A stretch of DNA of 64,000 nucleotides from Candidatus Rokuibacteriota bacterium. GTDB taxonomy: Bacteria > Methylomirabilota > Methylomirabilia > Rokubacteriales > CSP1-6. The stretch is from NCBI GenBank assembly GCA_030647435.1, contig JAUSJX010000060.1, positions 1 to 64,000 of the forward strand, written 5' to 3'. Under the pieces are notes generated by a model. The model was given only the letters and a program-made list of their open reading frames with translations, was not told where the DNA came from and did not search any database. Every line of letters starts with the position of its first letter. Position 1 is the stretch's first letter. Positions 31,804-40,867 of the stretch are shown here, piece by piece. Made by a program: the position numbers and the translations under genes.

Positions 31804-32562
31804 ATGACACCGGATGAGTACCTGCAGGGTATCCTAGATCGTGAGGCGGTCAACACCGGTCCACTATCCCCGGTCCGGGGCGTCCAGGCGGTGATTGCCC
31901 CGATCATCCGCGAGTGGGCCGGCGCCATGCTCCTCAGTGTTCAGCCGAGCGGTTCCTTCATGAAGGGCACCGCGAACAAGAGCGGGACTGATATTGATCT
32001 TTTTATCTCCATTTCGGAACAGACCCCCGACACGCTGAAGCAGATCTATGGAAAGCTATTTAACAGAATGACGGAGAGGGGGTACAAGCCCACGCGCCAG
32101 AATGTTTCAATCAATATCCGGGTAAATGGCTACTCCGTGGACCTTGTTCCCGGCAAGCGCCAGGATACCTACAGCGCCGATCACAGCCTGTACCGACGCA
32201 AGGCCGACACTTGGACTAAGACGAACGTGCTGACGCACATCAAGCATGTCACCGACGGCGGCCGACAGAAGGAAAGCCGCATCATTAAACTGTGGCGCGC
32301 CAAGAACAACCTCGACTTCCCATCCTTCTATCTGGAGTTGACAGTCATCAACGCCCTGGCGTTGCAGCACGGGACTCTCTCCGGCAATGTATTGAGGGTT
32401 TTTCAATACCTCAGTGACGCCTTCCAGAATGCGCGCATCGTGGACCCTGCCAACACCAACAACATCATTTCCGACGATCTTGCCGTCGCAGAGAAAACCA
32501 AAATCAAGGCAGCAGCAGCGCAGGCCCTGAAGGCAGCCAACTGGAGCCAGATCGTCATATGA
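31804..32562 (+). CDS. CD-NTase-like nucleotidyltransferase
   Basis: 252 residues. The polymerase-beta-type active site is complete: PSGSFMKGT (Gly50-Ser51), then GTDIDLF (Asp63, Asp65) and the third acid in YSVDLVPGKR (Asp113). The GSF-x-KGT...D-x-D spacing and the V-D-L-V-P strand match CBASS-type cyclic-oligonucleotide synthases and OAS-like enzymes. It should make a nucleotide second messenger or modify RNA ends. No SAVED, Cap2/Cap3 or transmembrane effector typical of described CBASS types is adjacent. Its stop overlaps the next gene as ATGA, so the two proteins are very likely made together. Confidence 0.85.
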   Translation: MTPDEYLQGILDREAVNTGPLSPVRGVQAVIAPIIREWAGAMLLSVQPSGSFMKGTANKSGTDIDLFISISEQTPDTLKQIYGKLFNRMTERGYKPTRQNVSINIRVNGYSVDLVPGKRQDTYSADHSLYRRKADTWTKTNVLTHIKHVTDGGRQKESRIIKLWRAKNNLDFPSFYLELTVINALALQHGTLSGNVLRVFQYLSDAFQNARIVDPANTNNIISDDLAVAEKTKIKAAAAQALKAANWSQIVI

Positions 32563-33275
32563 CCTGGTTTCTAGCCCAACTTCTTGCTGGACTCCACGAC
32601 GATATCGAGCGGCGCCTGGCAATGGCTCGCGAGGCCTTCGGCCACGCGGGCACGAAGGGCGATGCCAGCGAGAGCGTCTGGATTCAGCTCTTTCAGACCT
32701 ACCTGCCCAAACGCTATCAGACGGCGAGCGCCCACGTCGTCGACAGCAAAGGCACGTTCAGCGACCAGATCGACGTCGTGCTGTTCGACCGGCAATACTC
32801 GCCTTTCATCTTCCATTTCGAAGGCCAGATCATCGTTCCCGCGGAGAGCGTCTACGCCGTCTTCGAAGCCAAGCAGACAGTCAACGCCGCCCAGATCACC
32901 TATGCCCAGCAAAAGGTTGCCAGCGTCCGGCGTCTTCAACGGACGAGCCTTCCCATACCGTACGCCGGCGGCACATACGACCCAAAACCTCTCTCACCCC
33001 TCATCGGCGGCCTTCTCACGTTTGAAAGCGACTGGAATCCCGCTCTTGGCCAGCCGCTCGCCGACGCGCTCGCGGGCGGCGATCCGGCCGGTCGGCTCGA
33101 CGTGGGCTGTGTTGCCGCCCATGGCACGTTTGGCTGCGATGCTCAGGGTTGCTACAGCTTCGTCCCTCACGGCAAGGCCGCGACCGCGTTCCTCTTCGAC
33201 CTTATCGCCCGGCTTCAGAGCACCGCCACCGTCCCGATGATAGACATTCGCGCCTACGCGCAATGGTTGCCCTGA
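32559..33275 (+). CDS. DUF6602-like nuclease partner
   Basis: 238 residues, coupled to the NTase by ATGA. The N-terminal part has the pattern G-T-K-G-D-A-S-E...F...LPKRY...A-x-V-V-D-S-x-G-x-x-S-D-Q-I-D-V-V, which I recognise as DUF6602. Asp72 (QIDVVLFD) and E-A-K (Glu103, Lys105 in VYAVFEAKQ) make a PD-(D/E)xK active site. The C-terminal half is unique. I infer a nuclease that may be controlled by the NTase product; no ligand-binding domain is obvious. Confidence 0.75.
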   Translation: MTWFLAQLLAGLHDDIERRLAMAREAFGHAGTKGDASESVWIQLFQTYLPKRYQTASAHVVDSKGTFSDQIDVVLFDRQYSPFIFHFEGQIIVPAESVYAVFEAKQTVNAAQITYAQQKVASVRRLQRTSLPIPYAGGTYDPKPLSPLIGGLLTFESDWNPALGQPLADALAGGDPAGRLDVGCVAAHGTFGCDAQGCYSFVPHGKAATAFLFDLIARLQSTATVPMIDIRAYAQWLP

Positions 33276-33345
33276 ACCTCAATTCTTCCCGGGCGCGCGG
33301 CCACACGCGACCGTTAGACTGACACCGGGAGCGCCAGGAGTTAGC

Positions 33346-34800
33346 ATGTCTCTGCGGGCTCAAGAACCATGGGGTCGCGCCTTCGCGGTTCTCCCGTTCC
33401 TTAAGACCAGCACACCGGTCCGCCTCGGGAGTTTCACGTTTAGATCAACCGACGATACGACTGATCTCAGCGCGGAGGATTCCGCCCATCTTGCTGAGAT
33501 CACCCGCATGCTCTTTTTGAAGGATGACCTCCGAATCCGATCCGCCTCCTACACACTCTTGCCGGCACTCGATCTTGATTGGGGCGACCAATCCATCAAA
33601 CAGTTGGAGCACATCCAAGCGATCGTCGCTTATTGCTACATTGCCCCGCACCACATTTCCGGCGATCCGTTCCTGCACTTCGAGCACTCGAGCCTCGTTA
33701 TCTTCAGCCCTCAACCAGTATCCATTTACCTCGTCCGCCCAGAGCATCATGTGGAGCAAGTCTCCACGGGCCCGGCACTCACGCCAGACTCTTCGGGCCA
33801 CGTGCCAGGCTATCGGGGGCTGTACAATTTCCAACACCACTTTTGGGTCGCTGCCGGATCACGCGTGTATCCACCGGTGCCACACCTCAGCCTGAACATC
33901 AGCCAGAATCTAAGCTTCGACTGGGCTCAATCCTTAGCCGAAGCGCCCCACTTTCATCTCCTCCCAGAGCTGCTTACCCAGCCACTGAGTACGACCTCGG
34001 ATCGCGTTCTTACGGCCATATCCTGGTACAATCGGGCTAACGCTCTCGCGAGTGACCACGCTACAGCGATCGTAACCCTTGCTGTCGCCTTTGAAGCACT
34101 CCTGGGTCTGCCCAAGGAAGCCAAGACGGACCGCTTCACCGATTCCATTTCACTTCTGCTCGGGCGCATCTCGAGACTCGATCTGTGGGCACAGCAGTTC
34201 TACAATGCCCGTTCGGACATTCTTCATGAAGGACGCACAAAGCTCTTACGGTTTATGCCAATCAAGACACAGGACGCCACAAATGCGCCACTCTACCACT
34301 CCCTTTTAGGGTACGGCCGGCAGATCTTCCAACTTTGCGTGGGAACCTTATTGTTTGGCGCACATCTCGGAGTGCGCGCCGGTCTCCCTGACAAGCTCGT
34401 GACGAACCAGGAGCGCTTCCAACAAATCTGTGCCACGCTTGATGACGTGACCTTGACTATAGCTGACAAGTTCGCTGGTATCGCGGACGCCGTTGACCTT
34501 GCACATCATTACCAATTCGTACCAGAAGCCGGACTCCGCGTCGAAACGATGATCGGAGCTGTGCAACGGACCGCCCGAGCGCTTCTATCATGCTCTGAGC
34601 CCCTTGAGCCAGAGATGAAGGAGTCTCTTGAGAAGCTCGCCGTGACGCCAAAGTCTCTCGATTGGTACGAGGCTCTCGACGCCCTCCGAGCCCTGAACGA
34701 AGTAACCGCTCGGATAACACAGGCCCCACGCGGACCGAAAGCCATAACACTGCGACTGACCAGTCTAGTCTGGCGGTACACGTTTATGCACTACTATTGA
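33346..34800 (+). CDS. large HEPN-domain protein
   Basis: 484 residues. The N-terminal ~215 residues are beta-rich (an ApeA-like N-terminal domain is possible). Residues ~238-330 are helical: AIVTLAVAFEALLGLPKEAKTDRFTDSISLLL followed by YNARSDILHEG, the R-x4-H catalytic signature of HEPN RNases (Arg289, His294), as in Apea-like families. The C-terminal ~120 residues are helical. It begins 70 bases after the DUF6602-like gene on the same strand, so it may be a third component. The IS630 element is inserted exactly at its stop codon and adds only one Tyr, so the gene is not disrupted. Confidence 0.75.
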   Translation: MSLRAQEPWGRAFAVLPFLKTSTPVRLGSFTFRSTDDTTDLSAEDSAHLAEITRMLFLKDDLRIRSASYTLLPALDLDWGDQSIKQLEHIQAIVAYCYIAPHHISGDPFLHFEHSSLVIFSPQPVSIYLVRPEHHVEQVSTGPALTPDSSGHVPGYRGLYNFQHHFWVAAGSRVYPPVPHLSLNISQNLSFDWAQSLAEAPHFHLLPELLTQPLSTTSDRVLTAISWYNRANALASDHATAIVTLAVAFEALLGLPKEAKTDRFTDSISLLLGRISRLDLWAQQFYNARSDILHEGRTKLLRFMPIKTQDATNAPLYHSLLGYGRQIFQLCVGTLLFGAHLGVRAGLPDKLVTNQERFQQICATLDDVTLTIADKFAGIADAVDLAHHYQFVPEAGLRVETMIGAVQRTARALLSCSEPLEPEMKESLEKLAVTPKSLDWYEALDALRALNEVTARITQAPRGPKAITLRLTSLVWRYTFMHYY

Positions 34801-35902
34801 TCTTTCACTAAATAATGCATACGATTGGCCTGTGCTTCACTATGCTGGTCGGCATGAGACCTTTTGGCACTGCCGGGGAGTTGGAGAAGCGTCGACGCCG
34901 GGCGATCGCCCTACTGCAGGCGGGCAACCCATATCGCGAAGTCGCACGCGTGGTCGAGGCGTCCTTGAGCTCCGTCGTTCGATGGAAGCAAGCGTATCGT
35001 CGCGACACACGGAGAGGGTTACGCGCGCGGCCCACTCCAGGCCGCCCGCCACGGTTGACGACGGTCCAGCAGGCCCGCCTCCGGCAGGTGCTGCTTCGAG
35101 GCGCGCGGGCCGCCGGGCACACGACCGAGTTGTGGACCCTCAAGCGCATCGGCAAGGTGATCGAGACGCAGTTCGGCGTCCGCTACAGTCGGGTCGGCGT
35201 CTGGAAGCTCTTGCGGCACGGCCTCGGCTGGAGTTGGCAGAAACCAGAACGGCGTGCGCTCCAGCGAGACGAGGCGGCCATCGCACACTGGAAGACGAAG
35301 GTGTGGCCCCATATAAAAAAACGCCGCTCGACGTGGGGCCCACCTCGTGTTTCTCGATGAAAGCGGCTTTCTGTTGATCCCGAACGTGCGCAAGACCTGG
35401 GCTCCCGTGGGGTGTACGCCCACGGTGCGACACAGCTACAAGCGCGACAAGCTGTCGGCCATTTCCGCCGTGTCGGTGTCCCCCCAGCGCGCCCGCGTAG
35501 GGTTGTACATGCACGTCCATTCCGAAAACATCACAGGGGCGGAGGTTATGTTGTTCCTTCGCCACCTCCTTCGGCACCTCCGCGGGCCGGTCGAGCTGCT
35601 CTGGGATGGCGGCTCGATTCACAAGCGCGCCGACGTGAAGGCGTTCCTGCGCCGGCATCCGAAGCTGATCGTTCACCGGTTCCCTGCGTATGCCCCAGAG
35701 CTCAATCCCGACGAGTTCGTCTGGACCAAGATGAAGCATGACTTGGCCAACGGCGGACCTGAAGACATTCGTCACTTGGATGCTCAACTGCGGCGCTCGT
35801 TCCGTCGGCTCCACGGTTCCCAGCAACTCCTGTGGTCGTGCATCCTCGTGTCCGATCTGCCGTGGTCGTGAGTCATGTATCCATTATCTAGTGAAAGATC
35901 AA
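34797..35902 (+). mobile_element. IS630-family insertion sequence, complete
   Basis: Terminal inverted repeats begin TTGATCTTTCACTA at both ends and extend about 26 bases with two mismatches (ATAATG, ATAC conserved). The element is flanked by the TA target duplication (34795-34796 and 35903-35904), as expected for IS630/Tc1-mariner elements. It is 1106 bp with one transposase coding region. Near-identical ends and an exact target duplication suggest a recent insertion. Confidence 0.93.
34854..35871 (+). CDS. IS630 transposase, frameshift at an A7 run
   Basis: The first frame gives the helix-turn-helix DNA-binding part (MRPFGTAGELEKRRRRA... PYREVARVVEASLSSVVRWKQAY, winged helix, WSWQKPERRALQRDE). 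At 35315-35321 there is a run of seven A. The second frame, one base further on, continues through HLVFLDESGF (first catalytic Asp), ELLWDGGSIHK (second Asp) and AYAPELNPDEFVW (Glu). The DDE triad is intact if the frames are joined. Slippage at A runs is known for some IS elements, so this may be programmed rather than a mutation. Confidence 0.88.
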
Positions 35903-36061
35903 TAGTCTCCCAGGCCCCTCGGGAGCGACGAGGACCACAAGTCCATTCTCATCAAGGGCGGCAGTAACCCGAAGGCGATTTGTAAGCTGGTGGGACTTCT
36001 CCTGACCTTCGACATCCGGGTTATCGCCCTCGGCCGTTAGGTTCGGTCCCCTAGTCGTTGC

Positions 36062-36125
36062 TGGTTGCGGGGGCCCGCAATCACCGAAATCGACTCGCCT
36101 CACCTTCGAGTTGGACGTCGTCTAA
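36062..36125 (-). repeat. 60-bp hairpin-ended repeat, copy B
   Basis: Minus strand: GACGACGTCCAACTCGAAGG, TTTCGGTGA, then the TTGCGGG-CC-CCCGCAA stem. It lies between the IS630 insertion and the 3' end of the kinase operon. The neighbouring 35905-36061 and 36126-36314 hold no recognisable gene. Confidence 0.7.
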
Positions 36126-36314
36126 TTGCTGATCTCGCCGGATCTGGTCCCTGAGGCCTCCCACTTCACCTCACTGCGTGGGAATGAGGCAGGAATCGTC
36201 GCGGGAATCTCGTGGGAATGCGGGAATCGGACTGGGTTTTCGCCGGGCCGGTGCCGGACCCAGTTGGTTCCGAACCTGAACCTAGAGGCCAGCTACCGCC
36301 TGAGGGTTCTCCAC

Positions 36315-39188
36315 TCAGCACTGGGGCTCGCTTGCGGGCCCCTTGGGCCAGGTGAAATGGAAGGTCGCCCCGTGGCCCTTGGCAGATTCCACCCAGATCC
36401 GTCCCCCCCTCCCCTGGACGATCTTCTTCACGATCGCCAGTCCTACCCCAGTCCCATCTACCTCGACCTCCTTCAGGCGCTGAAAGACCTCGAAGATGCG
36501 CTCGTGATAGGCCGGATCGATTCCGATCCCGTTGTCCCGGACGTAACACTCGACGAGCGTCCCCCGGTCCACGGCCCCCACCTCCACCCGCCCCTCGGAC
36601 GTGTCGCCGAGATACTTGACGGCGTTTCCCAGCAGGTTCCTCATCACCTGCTCGATCTGCGTCCGGACCCCCCAGAGGGTTGGCAGCTCACCACGGATCA
36701 GCTGGATGCCCCGGTCCCGGATGGCGGTGGCCAGATCCGCGGCCACATCGTCCACCACCTCGGCGAGGCTCACGGCCGTGGCCGCCCTGGCCTCCCGCCC
36801 GACGCGCGCCAGGGCCAGGAGGTCCGCGATGAGGCGCTCCATCTGCTGGGTGTTGGCCTGGATCCGCTCGAGGTAACGCGCCGCTTCCCCTGGAAGCTGC
36901 TCCCGGTACTCCTCCAGGAGGAGGCCCGCCATCCCCTGAATGGTGACCAGGGGGGCCTTGAGATCGTGGGACACGCTGTAGACGAAGGTGTCGAGCTCCG
37001 CGTTCTTGCCCTGCAGATCGGCGCGCGCCCGCTGGCTCTCGTCGTAGAGCCGCGCGTTCTCTACCGACAGGGCTACCTGGGCGGCGATGGTCATGGCCAG
37101 ATCGACCTGGGCCGTGCTCCAGTGATGCGGCCGCCGGACGTCCTGAAGGCTCAGGGTCCCGATCACCTCGTCCTTGGCGATCAGCGGGACGACGAGCGCC
37201 GCGCGGATGCCGAACGCCTCGACCCAGTCTGGCGCCAGCAGATCATTGTTCCGCGCGTCCTCGACCAGGACCGGCTGCTTGAGGCGAATCGCCTGGGCGT
37301 AGGCCGGCACCTCTTCCATGCGCTGGCCGCGGAACGCTTTGAAGCGCGCCCACAACTCCGGGTCGGAGTGGCCATCGGCGAACTGCGACATGACAGGGAG
37401 GAGGTGTCCGCCGCGCCAGAGATAGATGGAGCATCGCTCCATGTCCAGAGCCCGAGCGGTCTGCAGGGCGATCTTCTTGAGCAGCGGCTTGAGCTCGAAC
37501 GTCGCGGTCGCCGCCTGGGTGATCTCGACCTGCGCGGCCAGCCCGGCCGCCCGGCTCCGCTCGTCGGCGTAGTGGCGCGCCGTGTCCACCGCCAGGGCCA
37601 CCTGCGCCGCGATCGTCATGGCCAGGGCCAGCTGCTGCTCCCCGACCGGGCTAGGGTCGGTCCTGTCCAGGTGCAGGGCGCCGATCACCGTGCCCCGGCG
37701 GATGAGCGGGACGACCAGCACGCTCGTGACCGCAAAGGTCTCGACCCACCAGTCGGGCACCAGGGGACTGACCCGCGCGTCCGGCACCACGACCGGCGCG
37801 GCGGATCGCATGGCCTCGGTGAGCGCCGGAATCTCCTCGATCCGGTACTGCTCGAGGCTCTTGAAGGCGGCCCACAGCTCGGGCGCCGCCCGGCCGTCGG
37901 CGAACTGCGACATCACCGGCTGCACCCGGCCGTCGCTCCACAGGAAGACCGAGCAGCGGTCGAACCCCAGTACCTGTGCCGTCCGCCGGGCGATCTCCTT
38001 GAGCACCGGCTCCAGGTCGAGCGGGGAGTTCAAGACCTCGGCGATCTTCAGCAGCGCCGCCGTCTCCCCGAGCTGCCGCTCGGTCTCCTCGAAGCGCCGC
38101 GCGTTCTCGACGGCGATGGCCGCCTGGGCGGCCAGTTTGGTCAAGACGGCCTGATGCCGGGCCGTGAACGGGCGCGGGCTGCGGTTCACAACCCAGAGCA
38201 CCCCGAGGATCTCGCCTTCGCGCAGGATAGGAACGGCCATGTTGGCGACGAAGCCCTCCTGCTCGGCCTGTGGGTTGTAGTCATGGCTGAGGCAGGGATC
38301 GCTGAGGTAGTCGCTGGTGACGAACGGCTGCCTGGTCTCTAGCACCTTCCCCCCGATCCCCTTGCCGGGCCGGATGCCCACGCCCGTGTAGACGTCGGTG
38401 CGGGTCCCGACGGACGCGACGATGGTGGCGACCCCGCGGGCCCGGTCATAGGGAGCGATGAAGGCCATGTCGCTGCCGCAGCGCTCCTGCGCGTACTCGA
38501 CGATCTTGCGAAGGACCGACCCCAGATCCAGCGACGAGGACAGGTCCCGGGTGATCTCGGACAGGAGCTCGGCCTCGCGTCGCTGCTCCGCCATGTCGGC
38601 ATACAGCCGGGCGTTCTCGATGGCGATGGCAGCATACTGGGCCAGGCTCGTCAGGAGTCGCACCTCGCGCTCATCGTAGGCGTGGGGCTGGTCCCAGTAG
38701 AGGCAGACCGCCCCCAGCACCGTCTCGCGGCTAAGCAGCGGCACGCCCAGAATCGCGCGATATCCTTGCTGCCGGACCATCTCGCGCATCGTCGCCCCGG
38801 CCTCCGGCCACGGCTCGTCGTACATCGGAAGCGGCTGCGACTCGACGTCGGGGCTGAAGATGACCTGCCGTCGCAGGGCGGCGCTCCCGGCCGCCCCCTG
38901 GCCCAGCCTGAGCGGCCAGAACGCTTGGCTCGGCGACATTCCCCGGGCGGCCCGCGCCTTCAGACGCTCATCGAGGGGATCGAGCTCGAACACCGCGCAG
39001 CGCTGGGCCCCAACGAGCGTGATGGCCCGGTCGGCGATGGCCTCCAGCACCCCCGGCAGGTGCAGCGTCGAGGTCAAGGCCTGTGCCGTCTCCTGCAGGG
39101 CGGCCAGCTCCATCGCCTGGCTGTCGGCGGTCCCCAGGGGGCGGTCCTCGATCGCGGATGGGCCCGCGGGCTTGCCGTCCACGCCCAT
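36315..39188 (-). CDS. multi-GAF sensor histidine kinase
   Basis: About 957 residues from ATG 39188; a GTG at 39200 overlaps the preceding stop (GTGA) and is an equally good coupled start. Four GAF domains lie in series (roughly 30-190, 200-360, 370-535, 540-700); the third and fourth are clearly duplicates (both contain CS-x-x-L-W, PVMSQFADG, and VLVVPLI or ALVVPLI). Then a HisKA dimerisation domain (SVSHDLKAPL, phospho-His) and a HATPase_c domain with N box NLLGNAVKYL, G1 DNGIGI and G2 GTGVGLAIV. No membrane segment, so it is a soluble sensor, probably of small ligands or redox/light via a GAF cofactor. It is the last gene of a three-gene phosphorelay operon. Confidence 0.92.
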   Translation of the reverse strand: MGVDGKPAGPSAIEDRPLGTADSQAMELAALQETAQALTSTLHLPGVLEAIADRAITLVGAQRCAVFELDPLDERLKARAARGMSPSQAFWPLRLGQGAAGSAALRRQVIFSPDVESQPLPMYDEPWPEAGATMREMVRQQGYRAILGVPLLSRETVLGAVCLYWDQPHAYDEREVRLLTSLAQYAAIAIENARLYADMAEQRREAELLSEITRDLSSSLDLGSVLRKIVEYAQERCGSDMAFIAPYDRARGVATIVASVGTRTDVYTGVGIRPGKGIGGKVLETRQPFVTSDYLSDPCLSHDYNPQAEQEGFVANMAVPILREGEILGVLWVVNRSPRPFTARHQAVLTKLAAQAAIAVENARRFEETERQLGETAALLKIAEVLNSPLDLEPVLKEIARRTAQVLGFDRCSVFLWSDGRVQPVMSQFADGRAAPELWAAFKSLEQYRIEEIPALTEAMRSAAPVVVPDARVSPLVPDWWVETFAVTSVLVVPLIRRGTVIGALHLDRTDPSPVGEQQLALAMTIAAQVALAVDTARHYADERSRAAGLAAQVEITQAATATFELKPLLKKIALQTARALDMERCSIYLWRGGHLLPVMSQFADGHSDPELWARFKAFRGQRMEEVPAYAQAIRLKQPVLVEDARNNDLLAPDWVEAFGIRAALVVPLIAKDEVIGTLSLQDVRRPHHWSTAQVDLAMTIAAQVALSVENARLYDESQRARADLQGKNAELDTFVYSVSHDLKAPLVTIQGMAGLLLEEYREQLPGEAARYLERIQANTQQMERLIADLLALARVGREARAATAVSLAEVVDDVAADLATAIRDRGIQLIRGELPTLWGVRTQIEQVMRNLLGNAVKYLGDTSEGRVEVGAVDRGTLVECYVRDNGIGIDPAYHERIFEVFQRLKEVEVDGTGVGLAIVKKIVQGRGGRIWVESAKGHGATFHFTWPKGPASEPQC

Positions 39189-39196
39189 GGTCGCCG

Positions 39197-40867
39197 TCAC
39201 CGCGGCCTGCCGGAGCTGACCGGCAGCCTTTCGGTCGCCGGCGCGCCCGCCAGTTCCCCGGAGTTGCGATCGTCGGCTTCCAGGCGCCCGCGCGCCCCTA
39301 CGATGAGCGCCTTCAGCGCCTCCGGGCTGACCGGCTTCGCGACCGTCCCGATGATCAGTTCGGAGTCGGCCGGCGGTACATCCACTTGGTTGCCCCAACC
39401 GGTCACCAGCCCCACGGCCAGCCGGGGCCAGCGCGATCGGATGGTGCGCGCCAGCTCCCACCCGGTCATGCCCGGCATCCCGAGATCGGTGAGGACAAGA
39501 TCGATCGTTGTGCCTCCGTCGAGCAGCGCGAGGGCCTCCCGGCCACTCGCCGCCTGGAGGACATCGTGGCCCTGACCGGCCACCAGGTCCACCAGCATCG
39601 AGCGCACCTCCTCGTCGTCGTCGACGATCAGAATGTGCTGCGGTGTCACCGGGGTCCGCTCCCTGCCTGACGCAGGACCGACTCCTTCGTCCGCGAGGCA
39701 GGCCGCCACAACTGGGAGACGGACCGTGGCCACCGTGCCTCGCCCCGGCGCCGACTGCAGGTCGAGTTCGCCGCCGTGGCTCTTGACAATGCCGTAGCTC
39801 ACGCTCAATCCGAGGCCGGTGCCCTTGGGCCCCTTGGTGGTGAAGAAGGGTTCCAGGGCGTGGCCCCTGACCTCGTCCGGCATGCCCATCCCGCTGTCGG
39901 CCACCGCCAGGCAGGCCCGCTTCCCCTCCAGAAAGGTCCGGATCTCGATCCGCCCTCCCGCGGGAAGCGCGTCCACGGTATTGAGGACGAGGTTCATGAC
40001 CACCTCCCTCAGCGCCGGTGGGTTGCCAGAAACCGGCCCGACAGTACCCGCCCGGAGGACCACCTCGATGGGGACCCCCCGGGCCTGGGCTTGGTCCTGC
40101 CAGCGCGGTTGCGTCATCTCGAGGACTTCGCGGGCCAGCGCGTTGAGGTCCAGTTCCTGGCGTTCCTCGGACGCGCCCATCCGCGCAAATCGCTGGACCC
40201 GCCGCACCACCTCCGCCGCGTCGCCCGCTGCCCGCGCAATCGCCTCAAGCGGTCGCCGACACGCCCCCACGTCCGCCGTCTGCAAGAGCAGCTGGGCCCG
40301 CCCGAGGACCACGGCCAGAAGGTTGTTGAGATGGTGGGCCGCTCCCGAGGCCATCTCGCCCAGCGCTCGCAGCGTGGCCCCCTCCACCAGCTTCTCCTGC
40401 GCCGCCTGCAACTCGGCCAGCGAGCGCTGCGCCTCGGCGTACAGCCGCGCGTTCTCCAGCACCAGCTCGTGCTGCTTCAGGACCTTCCGGATGACCGTCG
40501 GCAGCGTCGTCAGATACCCGCTGCTCTTGATCACATAGTCCGAGGCGCCCGCTCGCATGGCCTCCACGGCCACCCGCTCGTCCCCCTGCCCCGTGACCAT
40601 CACCACCGGCACCGATTCGCCCCGCCGCCGGATCTCCGCGAGCACCTCCAACCCGCTCAGGCGCGGCAGGCTGTAGTCCAGCAGGACGAGGGCATAGGAT
40701 TGCCGCGTCAAGGCCTCGAGACACGCCAGCCCGTCCCCCACGGCGGTGACCTCGAAGGACGAGTCCTGGCGCCGCAGGGTCCGGGCGACCACCTCGGCCT
40801 GATCGGCATCGTCCTCGACCAAGAGCATGGCGATCCGCTCGCCGGGTGTCACAGCGGCGCTCAGCAT
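39197..40867 (-). CDS. hybrid histidine kinase REC-HisKA-HATPase-REC
   Basis: 556 residues from ATG 40867, which overlaps the regulator stop (TGATG); a GTG one codon earlier is possible. An N-terminal receiver (LLVEDDADQAE, phospho-Asp in LVLLDYSLPR, Lys in YVIKSSG), coiled coil, HisKA-like helix with GEMASGAAHHLNNLLAVV, ATPase domain (VLNTVDALPAGG, DSGMGM, GTGLGLSVSYGIV) and a C-terminal receiver (ILIVDDDEE, LVLTDLGMPG, VAKPVSP). The order suggests it receives phosphate from one partner and passes it on. The second receiver may control the following GAF kinase, or the reverse. Confidence 0.92.
   Translation of the reverse strand: MLSAAVTPGERIAMLLVEDDADQAEVVARTLRRQDSSFEVTAVGDGLACLEALTRQSYALVLLDYSLPRLSGLEVLAEIRRRGESVPVVMVTGQGDERVAVEAMRAGASDYVIKSSGYLTTLPTVIRKVLKQHELVLENARLYAEAQRSLAELQAAQEKLVEGATLRALGEMASGAAHHLNNLLAVVLGRAQLLLQTADVGACRRPLEAIARAAGDAAEVVRRVQRFARMGASEERQELDLNALAREVLEMTQPRWQDQAQARGVPIEVVLRAGTVGPVSGNPPALREVVMNLVLNTVDALPAGGRIEIRTFLEGKRACLAVADSGMGMPDEVRGHALEPFFTTKGPKGTGLGLSVSYGIVKSHGGELDLQSAPGRGTVATVRLPVVAACLADEGVGPASGRERTPVTPQHILIVDDDEEVRSMLVDLVAGQGHDVLQAASGREALALLDGGTTIDLVLTDLGMPGMTGWELARTIRSRWPRLAVGLVTGWGNQVDVPPADSELIIGTVAKPVSPEALKALIVGARGRLEADDRNSGELAGAPATERLPVSSGRPR

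Noticed and set aside
33346-35904. HEPN gene inactivated by IS630
   Set aside because: Removing the element and one TA puts a TAG at the same place, so only one residue is added by the insertion.
36126-38342. Long plus-strand open frame of 738 codons
   Set aside because: It is the mirror of the GAF kinase on the minus strand: composition is Arg/Pro/Leu-rich with no domain, while the minus strand shows four GAFs and kinase motifs.
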